Shown here piece after piece: positions 8,611-16,795 of a stretch of 33,982 nt of DNA. The notes beneath the pieces were generated by a model. That model did not search any database. It saw only the letters and a program-made list of their open reading frames with translations, and was not told where the DNA came from. Source of the stretch: Minisyncoccota bacterium. Its GTDB lineage: Bacteria; Patescibacteriota; Minisyncoccia; SW-4-49-11. How positions within the stretch are numbered: the first letter of the stretch is position 1; the number at the start of each line of letters is the position of its first letter. The translations under genes were made by a program, and so were the position numbers. The stretch spans positions 1 to 33,982 of the forward strand of contig JALQTA010000003.1 in NCBI GenBank assembly GCA_023264145.1. Direction: 5' to 3'.

Positions 8611-10053
8611 TTATAAGAAAAATTTTGCTCGAATTATATTATCCTGCTCCTGTTGTTTAGCCTCAATAACATCTATTGCCTGTATTTTCAGTTCTTTGAG
8701 GTCTTGAGTTGCTAATTCTAAAGCTCTTGGTTTAAGATAGGTTAAGGTATTCTTGGAAGGATTTTCTAAGATTTCAGCTAATAATACATTAAGAATGGCA
8801 CCAATCATAGGTCCGGGTTGAATACCAAGTTCATTAATAAGCGTATTCCCATCAATTTCAAGACGGGATAAGTCAATAGGGTCTAACATTACTTTCTCTG
8901 TCATATATTCAAAATGTCGTAATCGATAGGGGCGTGCTTTGGGAGTTCCAGAACCAATACGATCACATTCTCGAAGTTTTATTAAATCTTTAATATTTTC
9001 TACGCCTACATTGCGAATTAATTTACGAATAGAAGATTCGGTTACTTCATTGGTATCATAATAAAACATATGATAGCGTACAAGTTTAGAGATTCGAGCG
9101 GCAAATTTTTTAGGATAATGAAGTCTATTGAGAATATCATAAGCCATACTTGCTCCTACCACTTCATGATTATGAAAGGTACAGGTTTTACCTACACCTT
9201 CTTTGGTGCGAGGTTTTGCAATATCATGCAGTAATCCTGCCATTCTTAAATCAAAGCTCCAATTTTGATCACAGGCATGTTGCATAGTACGCAGTAAATG
9301 CTCCCATACATCATAGATATGATGCCCATTTTGTTCTACCCCTACACCCTCTAATAATTCAGGAATACTATAAGATAATAATTTTGTATCTTTAAGAAGA
9401 ATATAACCGCTCATAGCTCGAGGAGTATTCATCATTTTGGTTAATTCGTCACGAATTCTCTCTTGAGCAATATGCTCTAGATGAGGAGCTAAAGATTTCA
9501 TAGCTTCTAAGGTATGCTCTTCAATAGTAAAATTTAATTGTGTTGCAAAGCGCACAGCTCGCATCAGTCTGAGGGCATCTTCATTAAATCTATCATGAGG
9601 ATTGCCAACCGTACGAATAATTCCCGCTTTTAAATCAGCTTGTCCATCAAAAAAATCATGAATTTCTCCTGCAGCATTCATTGCAAGGGCATTAACAGTA
9701 AAGTCTCGGCGAGCAAGGTCCAAAGATAATTCTGAGACAAATTCTACTTTCTCAGGGTGGCGGTGATCATGATAATGAGCTTCACTTCGATAGGTGGTTA
9801 CCTCGATAATCTCTACACTTTCGTCGGGGTTACGATATTTAACCCCAACAGTACCAAAACTATTTTCGTATACGGAGTCGGGGAATAGTTCTTGAATTTG
9901 ATCGGGAAGAGCATTAGTGGTAATATCCCAATCTATTGGCTGAGATCCTCGGAGTATATCTCGGACACTTCCACCTACAATAAAGGCTTCATACCCAGCT
10001 TGTTCTAAGGTATGCAATATAAATAAAATATGGGCAGGAATAAGATAAGACAT
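8611..10053 (-). CDS. cca: CCA tRNA nucleotidyltransferase with HD domain
   Basis: Adds or repairs the 3' CCA of tRNAs. The class II nucleotidyltransferase head is clear: GGSVRD at residues 27-32, catalytic DWD at 41-43, RRDFTVNA near 115-122, and the base-selecting EDALR motif at 158-162. A C-terminal HD-type domain has HD at 276-277 (LLHDIAKP). Length is 480 aa. The reading frame extends upstream through the neighbouring tRNA gene, but the ATG at 10053, giving MSYLIPAHILF, is the sensible start. It follows the encoded CCA end of tRNA-Thr by 17 nt and may be co-transcribed with it. Full CCA specificity rather than A- or CC-adding is inferred from the intact EDxxR motif. Confidence 0.93.
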   Translation of the reverse strand: MSYLIPAHILFILHTLEQAGYEAFIVGGSVRDILRGSQPIDWDITTNALPDQIQELFPDSVYENSFGTVGVKYRNPDESVEIIEVTTYRSEAHYHDHRHPEKVEFVSELSLDLARRDFTVNALAMNAAGEIHDFFDGQADLKAGIIRTVGNPHDRFNEDALRLMRAVRFATQLNFTIEEHTLEAMKSLAPHLEHIAQERIRDELTKMMNTPRAMSGYILLKDTKLLSYSIPELLEGVGVEQNGHHIYDVWEHLLRTMQHACDQNWSFDLRMAGLLHDIAKPRTKEGVGKTCTFHNHEVVGASMAYDILNRLHYPKKFAARISKLVRYHMFYYDTNEVTESSIRKLIRNVGVENIKDLIKLRECDRIGSGTPKARPYRLRHFEYMTEKVMLDPIDLSRLEIDGNTLINELGIQPGPMIGAILNVLLAEILENPSKNTLTYLKPRALELATQDLKELKIQAIDVIEAKQQEQDNIIRAKFFL

Positions 10054-10070
10054 GATATGGGTATAAATAA

Positions 10071-10148
10071 TGGAGCCAATGGTGGGGCTCGAACCCACGA
10101 CCTATGCGTTACGAATGCATTGCTCTACCAGAACTAAGCTACATTGGC
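10071..10148 (-). tRNA. tRNA-Thr (anticodon CGT), CCA encoded
   Basis: A cloverleaf folds on the minus strand. The acceptor GCCAATG (from 10148) pairs with CATTGGC, the D-arm is GCTT/GAGC, the T-arm is GTGGG TTCGAGC CCCAC, and the seven-base anticodon loop TTCGTAA has CGT at the centre. The discriminator T is at 10074, and 10073-10071 read CCA, so the 3' end is genomically encoded. The fifth anticodon-stem pair is an A-C mismatch. The length is 75 nt plus CCA. Confidence 0.95.
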
Positions 10149-10156
10149 ATAAGCAT

Positions 10157-10185
10157 AGTATAGTCTAAAATGGCTATGAGAGCAA
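10157..10185 (-). promoter_or_regulatory. Promoter of tRNA-Thr
   Basis: On the minus strand TTGCTC (10180-10185) lies 17 nt before TATACT (10157-10162). The predicted start near 10150 is 2 nt from the mature tRNA 5' end at 10148, so the 5' leader would be almost absent. Confidence 0.65.
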
Positions 10186-10189
10186 TACT

Positions 10190-10226
10190 TAAAAATAAAA
10201 ATCAACACTATAATGACGGTGTTGAT
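10190..10226 (-). terminator. Intrinsic terminator after the 101-aa orphan gene
   Basis: On the minus strand an 8-bp stem (10219-10226 with 10201-10208, ATCAACAC/GTGTTGAT) is followed by a T-rich run TTTTTATTTTT reaching 10190. It lies 21 nt past the stop codon at 10248. Confidence 0.85.
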
Positions 10227-10247
10227 TGGGGTTCATCGAGATTTAGA

Positions 10248-10553
10248 TTAAGTTTTGATGAGTCGCCATACAGAGTCATCTATAGGTATACTGATTAAAT
10301 CTTCTGGTAATTTGTCCGAGCAGTTTTTCCGAATTATTTTAATCGTTTTGGCTATGTCAGACCTATTATTCCGAGGTATCTTGCGTCTTCCTAAACGAGA
10401 TATTATTTTTTGTATTCTTAATTTCTGTTCCCCGTGTAGTTGAGAGGGACAAATATTACGAGGTAGGTTGAAATAACGTAAGTTGTTGACAACAGATCTC
10501 CATTCTTGAGTAGATAACGTGATGTTAACCACAAGATGAAAGGCGAAATACAT
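10248..10553 (-). CDS. Hypothetical basic protein, 101 aa
   Basis: I do not recognise this protein. From the ATG at 10553 it reads MYFAFHLVVNITLSTQEWRS and is rich in Lys, Arg and Asn in its middle (ISRLGRRKIPRNNR), followed by an acidic stretch near LPEDLISIPIDDS. There is no membrane helix or known catalytic motif. The open frame continues upstream through the terminator of the neighbouring gene, but those codons are unlikely to be translated. A TTGACA on the minus strand (10581-10586) could be a -35 element, but no convincing -10 lies at proper spacing. A good terminator follows. The basic middle suggests nucleic-acid binding, which is only a guess. Confidence 0.55.
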   Translation of the reverse strand: MYFAFHLVVNITLSTQEWRSVVNNLRYFNLPRNICPSQLHGEQKLRIQKIISRLGRRKIPRNNRSDIAKTIKIIRKNCSDKLPEDLISIPIDDSVWRLIKT

Positions 10554-10589
10554 TTCATGGTAACATAGACGGGTATTTTTTGTCAAAAG

Positions 10590-10614
10590 AAAAAAGCCCC
10601 GCATTGCGGGGCTT
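10590..10614 (-). terminator. Strong intrinsic terminator after the GC-rich orphan gene
   Basis: On the minus strand a 9-bp GC-rich stem (10606-10614 with 10594-10602, AAGCCCCGC/GCGGGGCTT, three-base loop) is followed by TTTTTTCTTTT. It starts 16 nt after the TGA at 10631. This is the strongest terminator in the window. Confidence 0.92.
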
Positions 10615-10630
10615 GGGTTGACGATGAGGT

Positions 10631-11197
10631 TCAGGAGTCGATGAGAGCCTGAAAGAGGGGATTCCATCGATTGAGTCCATTGGCAAGAATCTCTGATGCC
10701 TGATTATCAATGACCTTCGAGATGGTGGTCGGTGCATCAGGTTGCATGATCAGAGCGGGTTTGTCGCCCAGATTTCCTCGGATTTTCTCCCAATAGGAAA
10801 CTGGTTCCGTCGAAAGACAGTAACGTTCTCCGAGTAAGATATTCTCGGTTGTGGGTATCTCACCATAGCAGGTTCGATTGACTCCATAGAGGTCTCGCTC
10901 ATTTTGGGCGGCGAGAGCTACCAAGGCCTGGCGAGCCTTGTTGTATTGACCGTAGTCAATACGAGCCAGTGCTCCTTCAAGCTGATAGAGCTCAGTACTC
11001 CTGTCGCACCAAGGCGATACATTCTTGTAGAAGTCCACCAGTTGGAGTGGAGGATTCCCATTCAGGTACTCCAGTGTTAGGAGACTGGTATATGCCTCCT
11101 GCTTCAGCTCATTGAGCTGTTTCGCTGTGATAGCGGGGGAGAAAGCAGCGCGGAGGCGCTTCCGGAGTCTGATGGGTGACTCGATGGTGATGGTCAT
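10631..11197 (-). CDS. Hypothetical protein, 188 aa, GC-rich orphan
   Basis: I do not recognise this protein. It begins MTITIESPIRLRKRLRAAF and appears soluble, with a helical N-terminal half containing alanine-rich repeat-like helices (YNKARQALVALAAQNERDL). The C-terminal part has GNLGDKPALIMQPD. An in-frame TTG at 11221 lies at the predicted transcription start, so the ATG at 11197 is preferred. Three sampled 60-base lines of the gene total about 54% GC against about 34% for lines elsewhere in the window, and codons ending in G or C are frequent. It has its own consensus promoter and terminator and interrupts a minus-strand series of housekeeping genes. Horizontal acquisition is likely but not proven. 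Confidence 0.8.
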   Translation of the reverse strand: MTITIESPIRLRKRLRAAFSPAITAKQLNELKQEAYTSLLTLEYLNGNPPLQLVDFYKNVSPWCDRSTELYQLEGALARIDYGQYNKARQALVALAAQNERDLYGVNRTCYGEIPTTENILLGERYCLSTEPVSYWEKIRGNLGDKPALIMQPDAPTTISKVIDNQASEILANGLNRWNPLFQALIDS

Positions 11198-11226
11198 GGA
11201 CCAAACCTTGTGAATGAACAAGAAAT

Positions 11227-11255
11227 ATTATATCACAAAGTAGGTAAAATGTCAA
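11227..11255 (-). promoter_or_regulatory. Consensus promoter of the GC-rich orphan gene
   Basis: On the minus strand a perfect TTGACA (11250-11255) and a perfect TATAAT (11227-11232) are separated by exactly 17 nt. The predicted start near 11220 gives a leader of about 23 nt, with AAGG 9-12 nt before the ATG at 11197. It is the best sigma-70-type promoter in the window. Confidence 0.88.
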
Positions 11256-11267
11256 TAATTATAAACA

Positions 11268-12695
11268 TTAATCAGAGTTGGGAGAAAGAGTACTTTTGTC
11301 ACTAGTATCTTTAATAGTATAACCTTTGTTATATAGTTCTTCTCTCAAGTCATCAGCTTTGGCAAAATTTTTGTCAGCTCGGGCTTGATTGCGTTGATTA
11401 AATAATTCTACTATATCTACAGGAATTTCTTGACTTTCTTTTTTTTCTAATATATCCAAGGCTAATATGCGCTCAAATCTTTGGAATAATTTGATAATAT
11501 GACGTCTTGGGATAGGTTCCCCATTATCTATGGCGCTATTGATAGTTCGAATAAACTCAAAGATTTGGGCTACTGCTTGGGGTGAGTCAAGATCATTGAA
11601 TAGGGCTCGGCGGAAACTTGTGTAGGTATTACGTATGAGTTTTTGTATATTGAGATTTCTTTTATGATGGGGGAGATTTTGTATTCGATTGATAAAGGTA
11701 AGGATTCTTTGTCGACTTTGTTTGGCTTGTTGTAATGAGTCCCAAGAAAAATCTATATCAGAACGATAATGTGCCATTAAAACTAATAATCTTAAATCTA
11801 GTGGGGAATATCCTTGAGTAATAATATCATCTAGAGTAATAAAAGTTCCCGCTGATTTAGACATTTTAGCCTCATCTATGGTAAGAAAATAGCTATGGAG
11901 CCAATAATTCGCCATTGGTTTCCCGGTATCGGCTTTGAATTGAGCTATTTCATTAGTGTGATGGATTGCGATATGATCCTTTCCTCCTGTATGGATGTCA
12001 AAGGGTGCATGTAAGAGGCTATCTGCCATAACAACACATTCTGAATGCCAACCAGGAAAACCTATACCCCAAGGACTATTCCATTCCATTTGTCTTTGCT
12101 CATCTTGAGGGGAGAATTTCCATAGAGCAAAATCCGAGGGTGATTTTTTATCTCCTATATCTACTCTTGCTCCTCCTTCTTGATCTTCAAGTTTAAGGTG
12201 GGCAAAATCAGCATATTCAGGAAATTTAGTGGTATCAAAATATACTCCATCAGAGATAATATAGGTATAGCCTTTCCGTTCTAATCTCTTGATAAGATTA
12301 ATTTGTTCTTTAATATAGTCCGTTGCTTTAGGATAATGATCAGAGGGGATAATATTCAGTTTATGTAAATCTTCTTGCCAAAGTTGGGTGTATTTTTGTG
12401 CCACTTCAAGAGCGGTGAGATTTTCTCTCTTTGCTCCTTTTTCTAATTTATCTTCTCCGGTATCTTCATCACTAACAAGATGTCCAACATCAGTAATATT
12501 AGTAACTGAATAGACGGTATATCCATGGATACTTAGAGTCCTTTTGAGTAAGTCATCAAATAAGCTCTTACGTAAGTTGCCAATATGTTGTCTATCATAT
12601 ACGGTTGGTCCACAACTATAGATAGACACTCTTTTGGGGTGAATAGGTTTAAAGGGGGCAAGTGATTTGGTAGCGGTATTATATAATTTGATCAT
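11268..12695 (-). CDS. cysS: Cysteinyl-tRNA synthetase
   Basis: Class I aminoacyl-tRNA synthetase charging tRNA-Cys, 475 aa, close to the family norm of about 460. The zinc-site cysteine is in YSCGPTV at C28, HIGN is at residues 37-40, a further zinc-site Cys/His group lies in [12 protein letters not shown], and KMSKS begins at K277. The C-terminal anticodon-binding region includes [20 protein letters not shown], typical of CysRS. It starts 6 nt after the VanW gene stop and is the last gene of the operon running from 19786. Confidence 0.97.
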   Translation of the reverse strand: MIKLYNTATKSLAPFKPIHPKRVSIYSCGPTVYDRQHIGNLRKSLFDDLLKRTLSIHGYTVYSVTNITDVGHLVSDEDTGEDKLEKGAKRENLTALEVAQKYTQLWQEDLHKLNIIPSDHYPKATDYIKEQINLIKRLERKGYTYIISDGVYFDTTKFPEYADFAHLKLEDQEGGARVDIGDKKSPSDFALWKFSPQDEQRQMEWNSPWGIGFPGWHSECVVMADSLLHAPFDIHTGGKDHIAIHHTNEIAQFKADTGKPMANYWLHSYFLTIDEAKMSKSAGTFITLDDIITQGYSPLDLRLLVLMAHYRSDIDFSWDSLQQAKQSRQRILTFINRIQNLPHHKRNLNIQKLIRNTYTSFRRALFNDLDSPQAVAQIFEFIRTINSAIDNGEPIPRRHIIKLFQRFERILALDILEKKESQEIPVDIVELFNQRNQARADKNFAKADDLREELYNKGYTIKDTSDKSTLSPNSD

Positions 12696-12701
12696 AGATA
12701 C

Positions 12702-14345
12702 TTATTGAAGAGGATTGGCAGTAACTTTATTAGGGGGGCGATAATTGGAGTAAAATACATCTCTTTTTATCATGGTTTCTCCTTCATAAATTTCACGATA
12801 GGCAACGGTTTTCATTGATCCATCGGGGCTTGATTCAAGAACGACAGGCTCTATGGTTTTTGCAGTTTTCCCGGTTGATGTCCCATATATTTCATAATAA
12901 AGAATGGTCCCCACAATATAGTGTTGAATAAGGATATAATTTTCGGTATCATTTTTGAATTTAAAGTCAGGTTTTGGAAGATAAATAGTTGCATCAAGTC
13001 CTGGTTTTCCGTAATAGGGAACAACATATGAATGGGCTCGTCTTTCGGTAATAGGCAGAGCTGCATTGAGGGCCGCTCTAAAGAGGGTAGTAGATACCTG
13101 ACAAATACCTCCTCCATATTCAGGAATCGTTTTATTTCCTTTAATCACCAGTTCTGGTACATAACCATTACGCGCATCTACTTTTCCTAAGGTTTCAACA
13201 AAAGAAAATTCTTCCCCGGGTTTGATGAGGGTGCTGGATATTTTGTCCGCAGCAACATTGATATTCTTTACTCTACTTCTACTGGAACCACGAAAATTGG
13301 ATTCTCCTCTTCCAAGAAGGGTTTTGAGCCCTAATTTATCAAACTGAGACTCATCGATAGCGGGAGATGTTACCGCCACAAATAATTCTGTTTCTGACTT
13401 TCCAGTTAATATATCATCTTTAATACGTTTTGAACTTTCTTCTAACATCAATTGAGTTCCTTCTTGTCCAGGTTTAATTACTTCAATTTGTTGAGTTTGG
13501 GAATTAAAGCGAATTTTAGCATTGATAGGTTGGCTGGTGAGTGTTTTCTGAACTGATTCCAAATATTCTTTAATAATATCCTGGGATATGTCAATGATGA
13601 GAGTGTTAGGATCAATCGTAATCCAGGTAATCACTTCTTCTACAGGAATAGTAATACGAGTATCATTAAAGAACATATCATGACTTTGAATCAGTTCATC
13701 TAAATCTGATTTTTGATTTTCCCATGACGCGGTGGTAATATTGGGTAATTCTTTTGTGAGGGGAATCTCAATACGGGGATTTTCTTGATCAAGTGATCTC
13801 GTCACAATATCTGCCACTTGGTCGGTTGCTAATAATTCTCCCGCTTGATCGGGAATTATAGTCACTTCTCCGTCAATATAATCAAGTTTTGCATCTTGTA
13901 CTTTTTTGAGAGATGGATTGATTTTTGCTCCAATAGATGATTCTAATATATTAGTATCTACACTGTAACTCCAAGAAACCGTGGTGGGCTTCCATAATGT
14001 TGTTAACTGGTGAATAATCGTTTTTTCATGGGTTGCTTTATAGGCATTAACAAGAGTTTCATCTGTATTGAGGTTAATACCAATTTCAGAAAGGGTAATA
14101 GGGTATTCTTGCTCTTCATAGGTAAGAATAATTGATTTTTGACTCAATTCCGTATTTGCATTTTTTAATGTTTCAAATGCTTCTTGGAGGGATTGTGACC
14201 CAATAGATATATTTTGAACAGACACATTGGGATGTAAGGTATCTCTATACGCATAGGCATATCCTACGAGGCCAATGGCAACAGTGCTTACCAGAACGCC
14301 AATACTGATAATAGGCCACTTTACTTTTTTCCAATTAACCTTCAT
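12702..14345 (-). CDS. VanW-family membrane-anchored envelope protein
   Basis: A 547-aa protein with a short cytoplasmic start, one membrane helix at about residues 9-33 (WPIISIGVLVSTVAIGLVGY) and a large extracellular part. The middle holds repeats resembling the putative peptidoglycan-binding domain found before VanW domains. The C-terminal VanW domain is clear: KPGEEFSFVETLGKV, then IPEYGGGICQVSTTLFRAAL, then HSYVVPYYGKPGLDATIY. The biochemical role of VanW is unknown in the literature I know; involvement in cell-wall biology is inferred from family context and the adjacent FemAB-like gene. It starts 48 nt after the FemAB-like gene and may have its own promoter. Confidence 0.9.
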   Translation of the reverse strand: MKVNWKKVKWPIISIGVLVSTVAIGLVGYAYAYRDTLHPNVSVQNISIGSQSLQEAFETLKNANTELSQKSIILTYEEQEYPITLSEIGINLNTDETLVNAYKATHEKTIIHQLTTLWKPTTVSWSYSVDTNILESSIGAKINPSLKKVQDAKLDYIDGEVTIIPDQAGELLATDQVADIVTRSLDQENPRIEIPLTKELPNITTASWENQKSDLDELIQSHDMFFNDTRITIPVEEVITWITIDPNTLIIDISQDIIKEYLESVQKTLTSQPINAKIRFNSQTQQIEVIKPGQEGTQLMLEESSKRIKDDILTGKSETELFVAVTSPAIDESQFDKLGLKTLLGRGESNFRGSSRSRVKNINVAADKISSTLIKPGEEFSFVETLGKVDARNGYVPELVIKGNKTIPEYGGGICQVSTTLFRAALNAALPITERRAHSYVVPYYGKPGLDATIYLPKPDFKFKNDTENYILIQHYIVGTILYYEIYGTSTGKTAKTIEPVVLESSPDGSMKTVAYREIYEGETMIKRDVFYSNYRPPNKVTANPLQ

Positions 14346-14368
14346 ATCCAGATATTAATAGTATTTAT

Positions 14369-14397
14369 AGTCTACTATAGCTTATATATATAATCAA
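14369..14397 (-). promoter_or_regulatory. Possible internal promoter before the VanW gene
   Basis: On the minus strand TTGATT (14392-14397) and TAGACT (14369-14374) have 17-nt spacing in the 48-nt gap. The predicted start near 14362 leaves a 17-nt leader. The match is imperfect and the gap is very AT-rich, so it may be chance. Confidence 0.4.
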
Positions 14398-15389
14398 ATT
14401 GATTTGCCTCTTATTTTTCTCAATAATCTATAGCTACTAAATAAAAGAGGCTTATGGATAGCTATTTGAGTTTGGGGATAGTTAATCACATCTCCTCCAA
14501 ATTGTTCTTTAAATCGTGAAATTCCTTTCCAGGAGGATTTAGTTTGAGAGGTCCCCCATAAATCATAGAGTAATTTCCCTGATTTTTTGGCATCTAATAT
14601 TGATGTCCATTGCAATAAGGGGGGTGCCATCAAGGAACGATATTTGTGACTGGATGCTCCATGTAAATAAATACGTTGAGTCTCTGTATCTAAGATAATA
14701 TTGGCGGCAATAATATGGTCTTGATACTTAGCCACTATAAGGGACAGAGAGATAGTATCTAAAGATTGATTCAGAAGATGATAATAATGCTCACGATGAT
14801 GAATACCAAAATGATTACGAGTACTGGTTTCTTTCATTAAGTCAAAAAATGCATTGAAGTAGCTCTCAAATTGAGGGTGTGTATAGTTGGTAGTGTGTGT
14901 GGTAACTCCTTTTCTTTCAGCAAGGCGAATATTATATCTCATTTTAGGCTTCATTGCTTGAAGGAGCTCCTCTTGGGTATGAGTAAGATTGAGAATATGG
15001 GTTTGATGAGGAAGTTTTTCTAATATGCTGGGGATAGTTTTATGCATCCATAATTGAGTGTAGAGAGGAGATGCTATGGGAGGTTCAATAATACTGAATA
15101 TACTAGAATATTTAGTGGCAATAGTCTGTATATCATTCCAAAATTCAGTAATATATTGTGATTCTAGGTTTTGCGTTAATAAGAGAGGTCCACGAGGAAT
15201 AAATAACTGAGTATATGTTCCTATTAATGAATAAACATAGACTTGAGCATACAATATATCCTGACTATTGGTGTCTGTAATATGAATATATTCAGTACTT
15301 AGGCAATCATGTTGAATAAGCTTTGCCCAATCAGGCATCTGATAGAATTCAGTAATGAGGGGATTGTGATAAGGAGAAGAAAGAATCAT
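14394..15389 (-). CDS. FemAB-like peptidoglycan bridge aminoacyltransferase
   Basis: A 331-aa protein of the FemABX/GNAT-like family, whose members transfer amino acids from aminoacyl-tRNA to lipid II or related peptides. Supporting stretches are MKPKMRYNIRLAERKGV (the family's conserved arginine-rich region), the second-half acetyltransferase-like fold around LIVAKYQDHIIAANIIL and YLHGASSHKYRSLMAPPLL, and the hallmark SRFKEQFGGDV near the C-terminus. No signal peptide is visible; it should be cytosolic or peripheral. Its ATG overlaps the stop of the upstream sugar-kinase-like gene (ATGA). The transferred amino acid cannot be predicted. Confidence 0.88.
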   Translation of the reverse strand: MILSSPYHNPLITEFYQMPDWAKLIQHDCLSTEYIHITDTNSQDILYAQVYVYSLIGTYTQLFIPRGPLLLTQNLESQYITEFWNDIQTIATKYSSIFSIIEPPIASPLYTQLWMHKTIPSILEKLPHQTHILNLTHTQEELLQAMKPKMRYNIRLAERKGVTTHTTNYTHPQFESYFNAFFDLMKETSTRNHFGIHHREHYYHLLNQSLDTISLSLIVAKYQDHIIAANIILDTETQRIYLHGASSHKYRSLMAPPLLQWTSILDAKKSGKLLYDLWGTSQTKSSWKGISRFKEQFGGDVINYPQTQIAIHKPLLFSSYRLLRKIRGKSI

Positions 15390-16348
15390 ATTACCTGAGG
15401 TTCTAAACTATGAGCAGTATGAATAATATCATCTTTAGACATAAGTCCATTAACAGAACCTATTTTTTGTAATACTGCAGATGATTGTATGATACCCCAT
15501 TTGAGCGCCTGAGTCACATCCTGTGAATGAATAAATGCAGCAAGAAAAGCAGCCGCAAAGGCATCTCCTGCTCCTGTAGTTTCAGCAAGGGTTACTTTGC
15601 GAGAGTCTAAATGTTGAATTTTTCCTTCTGTACTTACATATGCTCCATGTGTTCCATCGGTAAGTCCTATGATTAGCACTCCCATTGTATGTAATTGATG
15701 AATCAGATGAGGGATAGACTCTTCTTTGCTGTTGGTAATATGTTGGGCCTCTTCTTTATTGAGAAGTATCATATGAGTTTTGGGGAGTAATTGATGAATG
15801 ATATCCATATGATGTCGTAAGAGATAAGATCCTGGATTAAAGGCAATGTGATAGGGGAGAGATTCTTGTGCAATAATAGATTGGAGTATGGATTCGCTTC
15901 CTTGACTTAATGAAGTTATATACAGCCATTCAGTAGAAGGGATAGTAATATGAGTATAATCTTTCGGTTTATGATGAGATAATACCACTCGTTCACCATT
16001 GATAGATAAAATGGTAGATTGATTTACTCCTGAATTGGGTGTTTGGATAATATGGTCAGTAGATATGTTGAGATTTTGAATAAAATCAACGATATAATGC
16101 GATAACTCATCTGTTCCAAGACTGGTAATAAGGGTAGACTGAATATCTAGAAGTTGTAATCCAAATGTTACATTATAGGCGTTTCCTCCCAAGGATTCAT
16201 AGATATTTGAGACAGGAATTTTTTGCCCAATTTCTAAATTTATCACAAAATTCCCCGGATTATGGGGTGAAGGCATAATAGATGTTTCGGGGAGTAATAA
16301 AAATTTATCAAGGGTAATATCTCCTAAAATAGCACATTGATATGTCAT
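15386..16348 (-). CDS. PfkB/ribokinase-family carbohydrate kinase
   Basis: A 320-aa kinase of the ribokinase superfamily. The N-terminus reads YQCAILGDITLDKFL, the glycine pair that caps the sugar appears in YESLGGNAYNVTFGLQLL, and the C-terminal signature AETTGAGDAFAAAFLAAF holds the anion hole and catalytic aspartate. An upstream in-frame extension (to 16459) lies entirely within tsaE; the ATG at 16348, 7 nt after the tsaE stop, fits the family start. The substrate is undetermined: ribose, another sugar or a nucleoside are all possible. Overlap with the FemAB-like gene suggests coupled translation. Confidence 0.9.
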   Translation of the reverse strand: MTYQCAILGDITLDKFLLLPETSIMPSPHNPGNFVINLEIGQKIPVSNIYESLGGNAYNVTFGLQLLDIQSTLITSLGTDELSHYIVDFIQNLNISTDHIIQTPNSGVNQSTILSINGERVVLSHHKPKDYTHITIPSTEWLYITSLSQGSESILQSIIAQESLPYHIAFNPGSYLLRHHMDIIHQLLPKTHMILLNKEEAQHITNSKEESIPHLIHQLHTMGVLIIGLTDGTHGAYVSTEGKIQHLDSRKVTLAETTGAGDAFAAAFLAAFIHSQDVTQALKWGIIQSSAVLQKIGSVNGLMSKDDIIHTAHSLEPQVI

Positions 16349-16355
16349 ATGGGTA

Positions 16356-16787
16356 TTATTCAATAGTAATAGTTCTGTTTTGGTCTCCATCCACTTGGAA
16401 TGATACTTTGGTATGAGGAATATGAGTCCATAAATGCTCAACTTTATTTGCCCATTCAATTAATATGATTGCCTGAGGATTTTTGATTAATTCCATAATA
16501 TCAAGTTCTAATACTTCCCATTCCATTTCTATACGATATAAGTCTAGATGATATATAGTTACGGGGGTATGAGGAAGAGGGTATGATTTCATAATAACAA
16601 AGGTAGGACTATTCACGGGTTGTGTTATTCCTAATCCTCGGATAAACCCCTGGCTAAAGGTTGTTTTTCCTCCTCCTAATTCTCCTTCTAATAGAATAAG
16701 ATTTGGTTTTTCTCCCTTGAGTACCTCTTGGGCAAGCTGGGTTGCAATTTCTTGAGTGTGTGAAATTGAAGTTGAGTTAATTGTCAT
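16356..16787 (-). CDS. tsaE: tRNA t6A biosynthesis ATPase TsaE
   Basis: A 143-aa P-loop ATPase that works with TsaB and TsaD to make N6-threonylcarbamoyladenosine in ANN-decoding tRNAs. Walker A is GELGGGKTT with K41. The family signature PVNSPTFVIMKSY follows, and HLDLYRIE and IILIEWANK complete the conserved set. Length matches the family (about 140-155 aa). It lies 8 nt after the fused PilB gene and 7 nt before the sugar-kinase-like gene. Neither TsaB nor TsaD is in the window. Confidence 0.95.
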   Translation of the reverse strand: MTINSTSISHTQEIATQLAQEVLKGEKPNLILLEGELGGGKTTFSQGFIRGLGITQPVNSPTFVIMKSYPLPHTPVTIYHLDLYRIEMEWEVLELDIMELIKNPQAIILIEWANKVEHLWTHIPHTKVSFQVDGDQNRTITIE

Positions 16788-16795
16788 ATCATCAA

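Noticed and set aside
10554-10667. N-terminal extension of the 101-aa orphan
   Set aside because: It would be read through the neighbouring gene's terminator hairpin and into that gene's 3' end.
12851-13117. An 88-codon open frame inside the VanW gene
   Set aside because: It is in another frame of a clearly coding VanW domain and has no recognisable sequence or start context.
16349-16459. N-terminal extension of the PfkB-family kinase
   Set aside because: It lies entirely inside tsaE, and the family N-terminus begins at the ATG at 16348.
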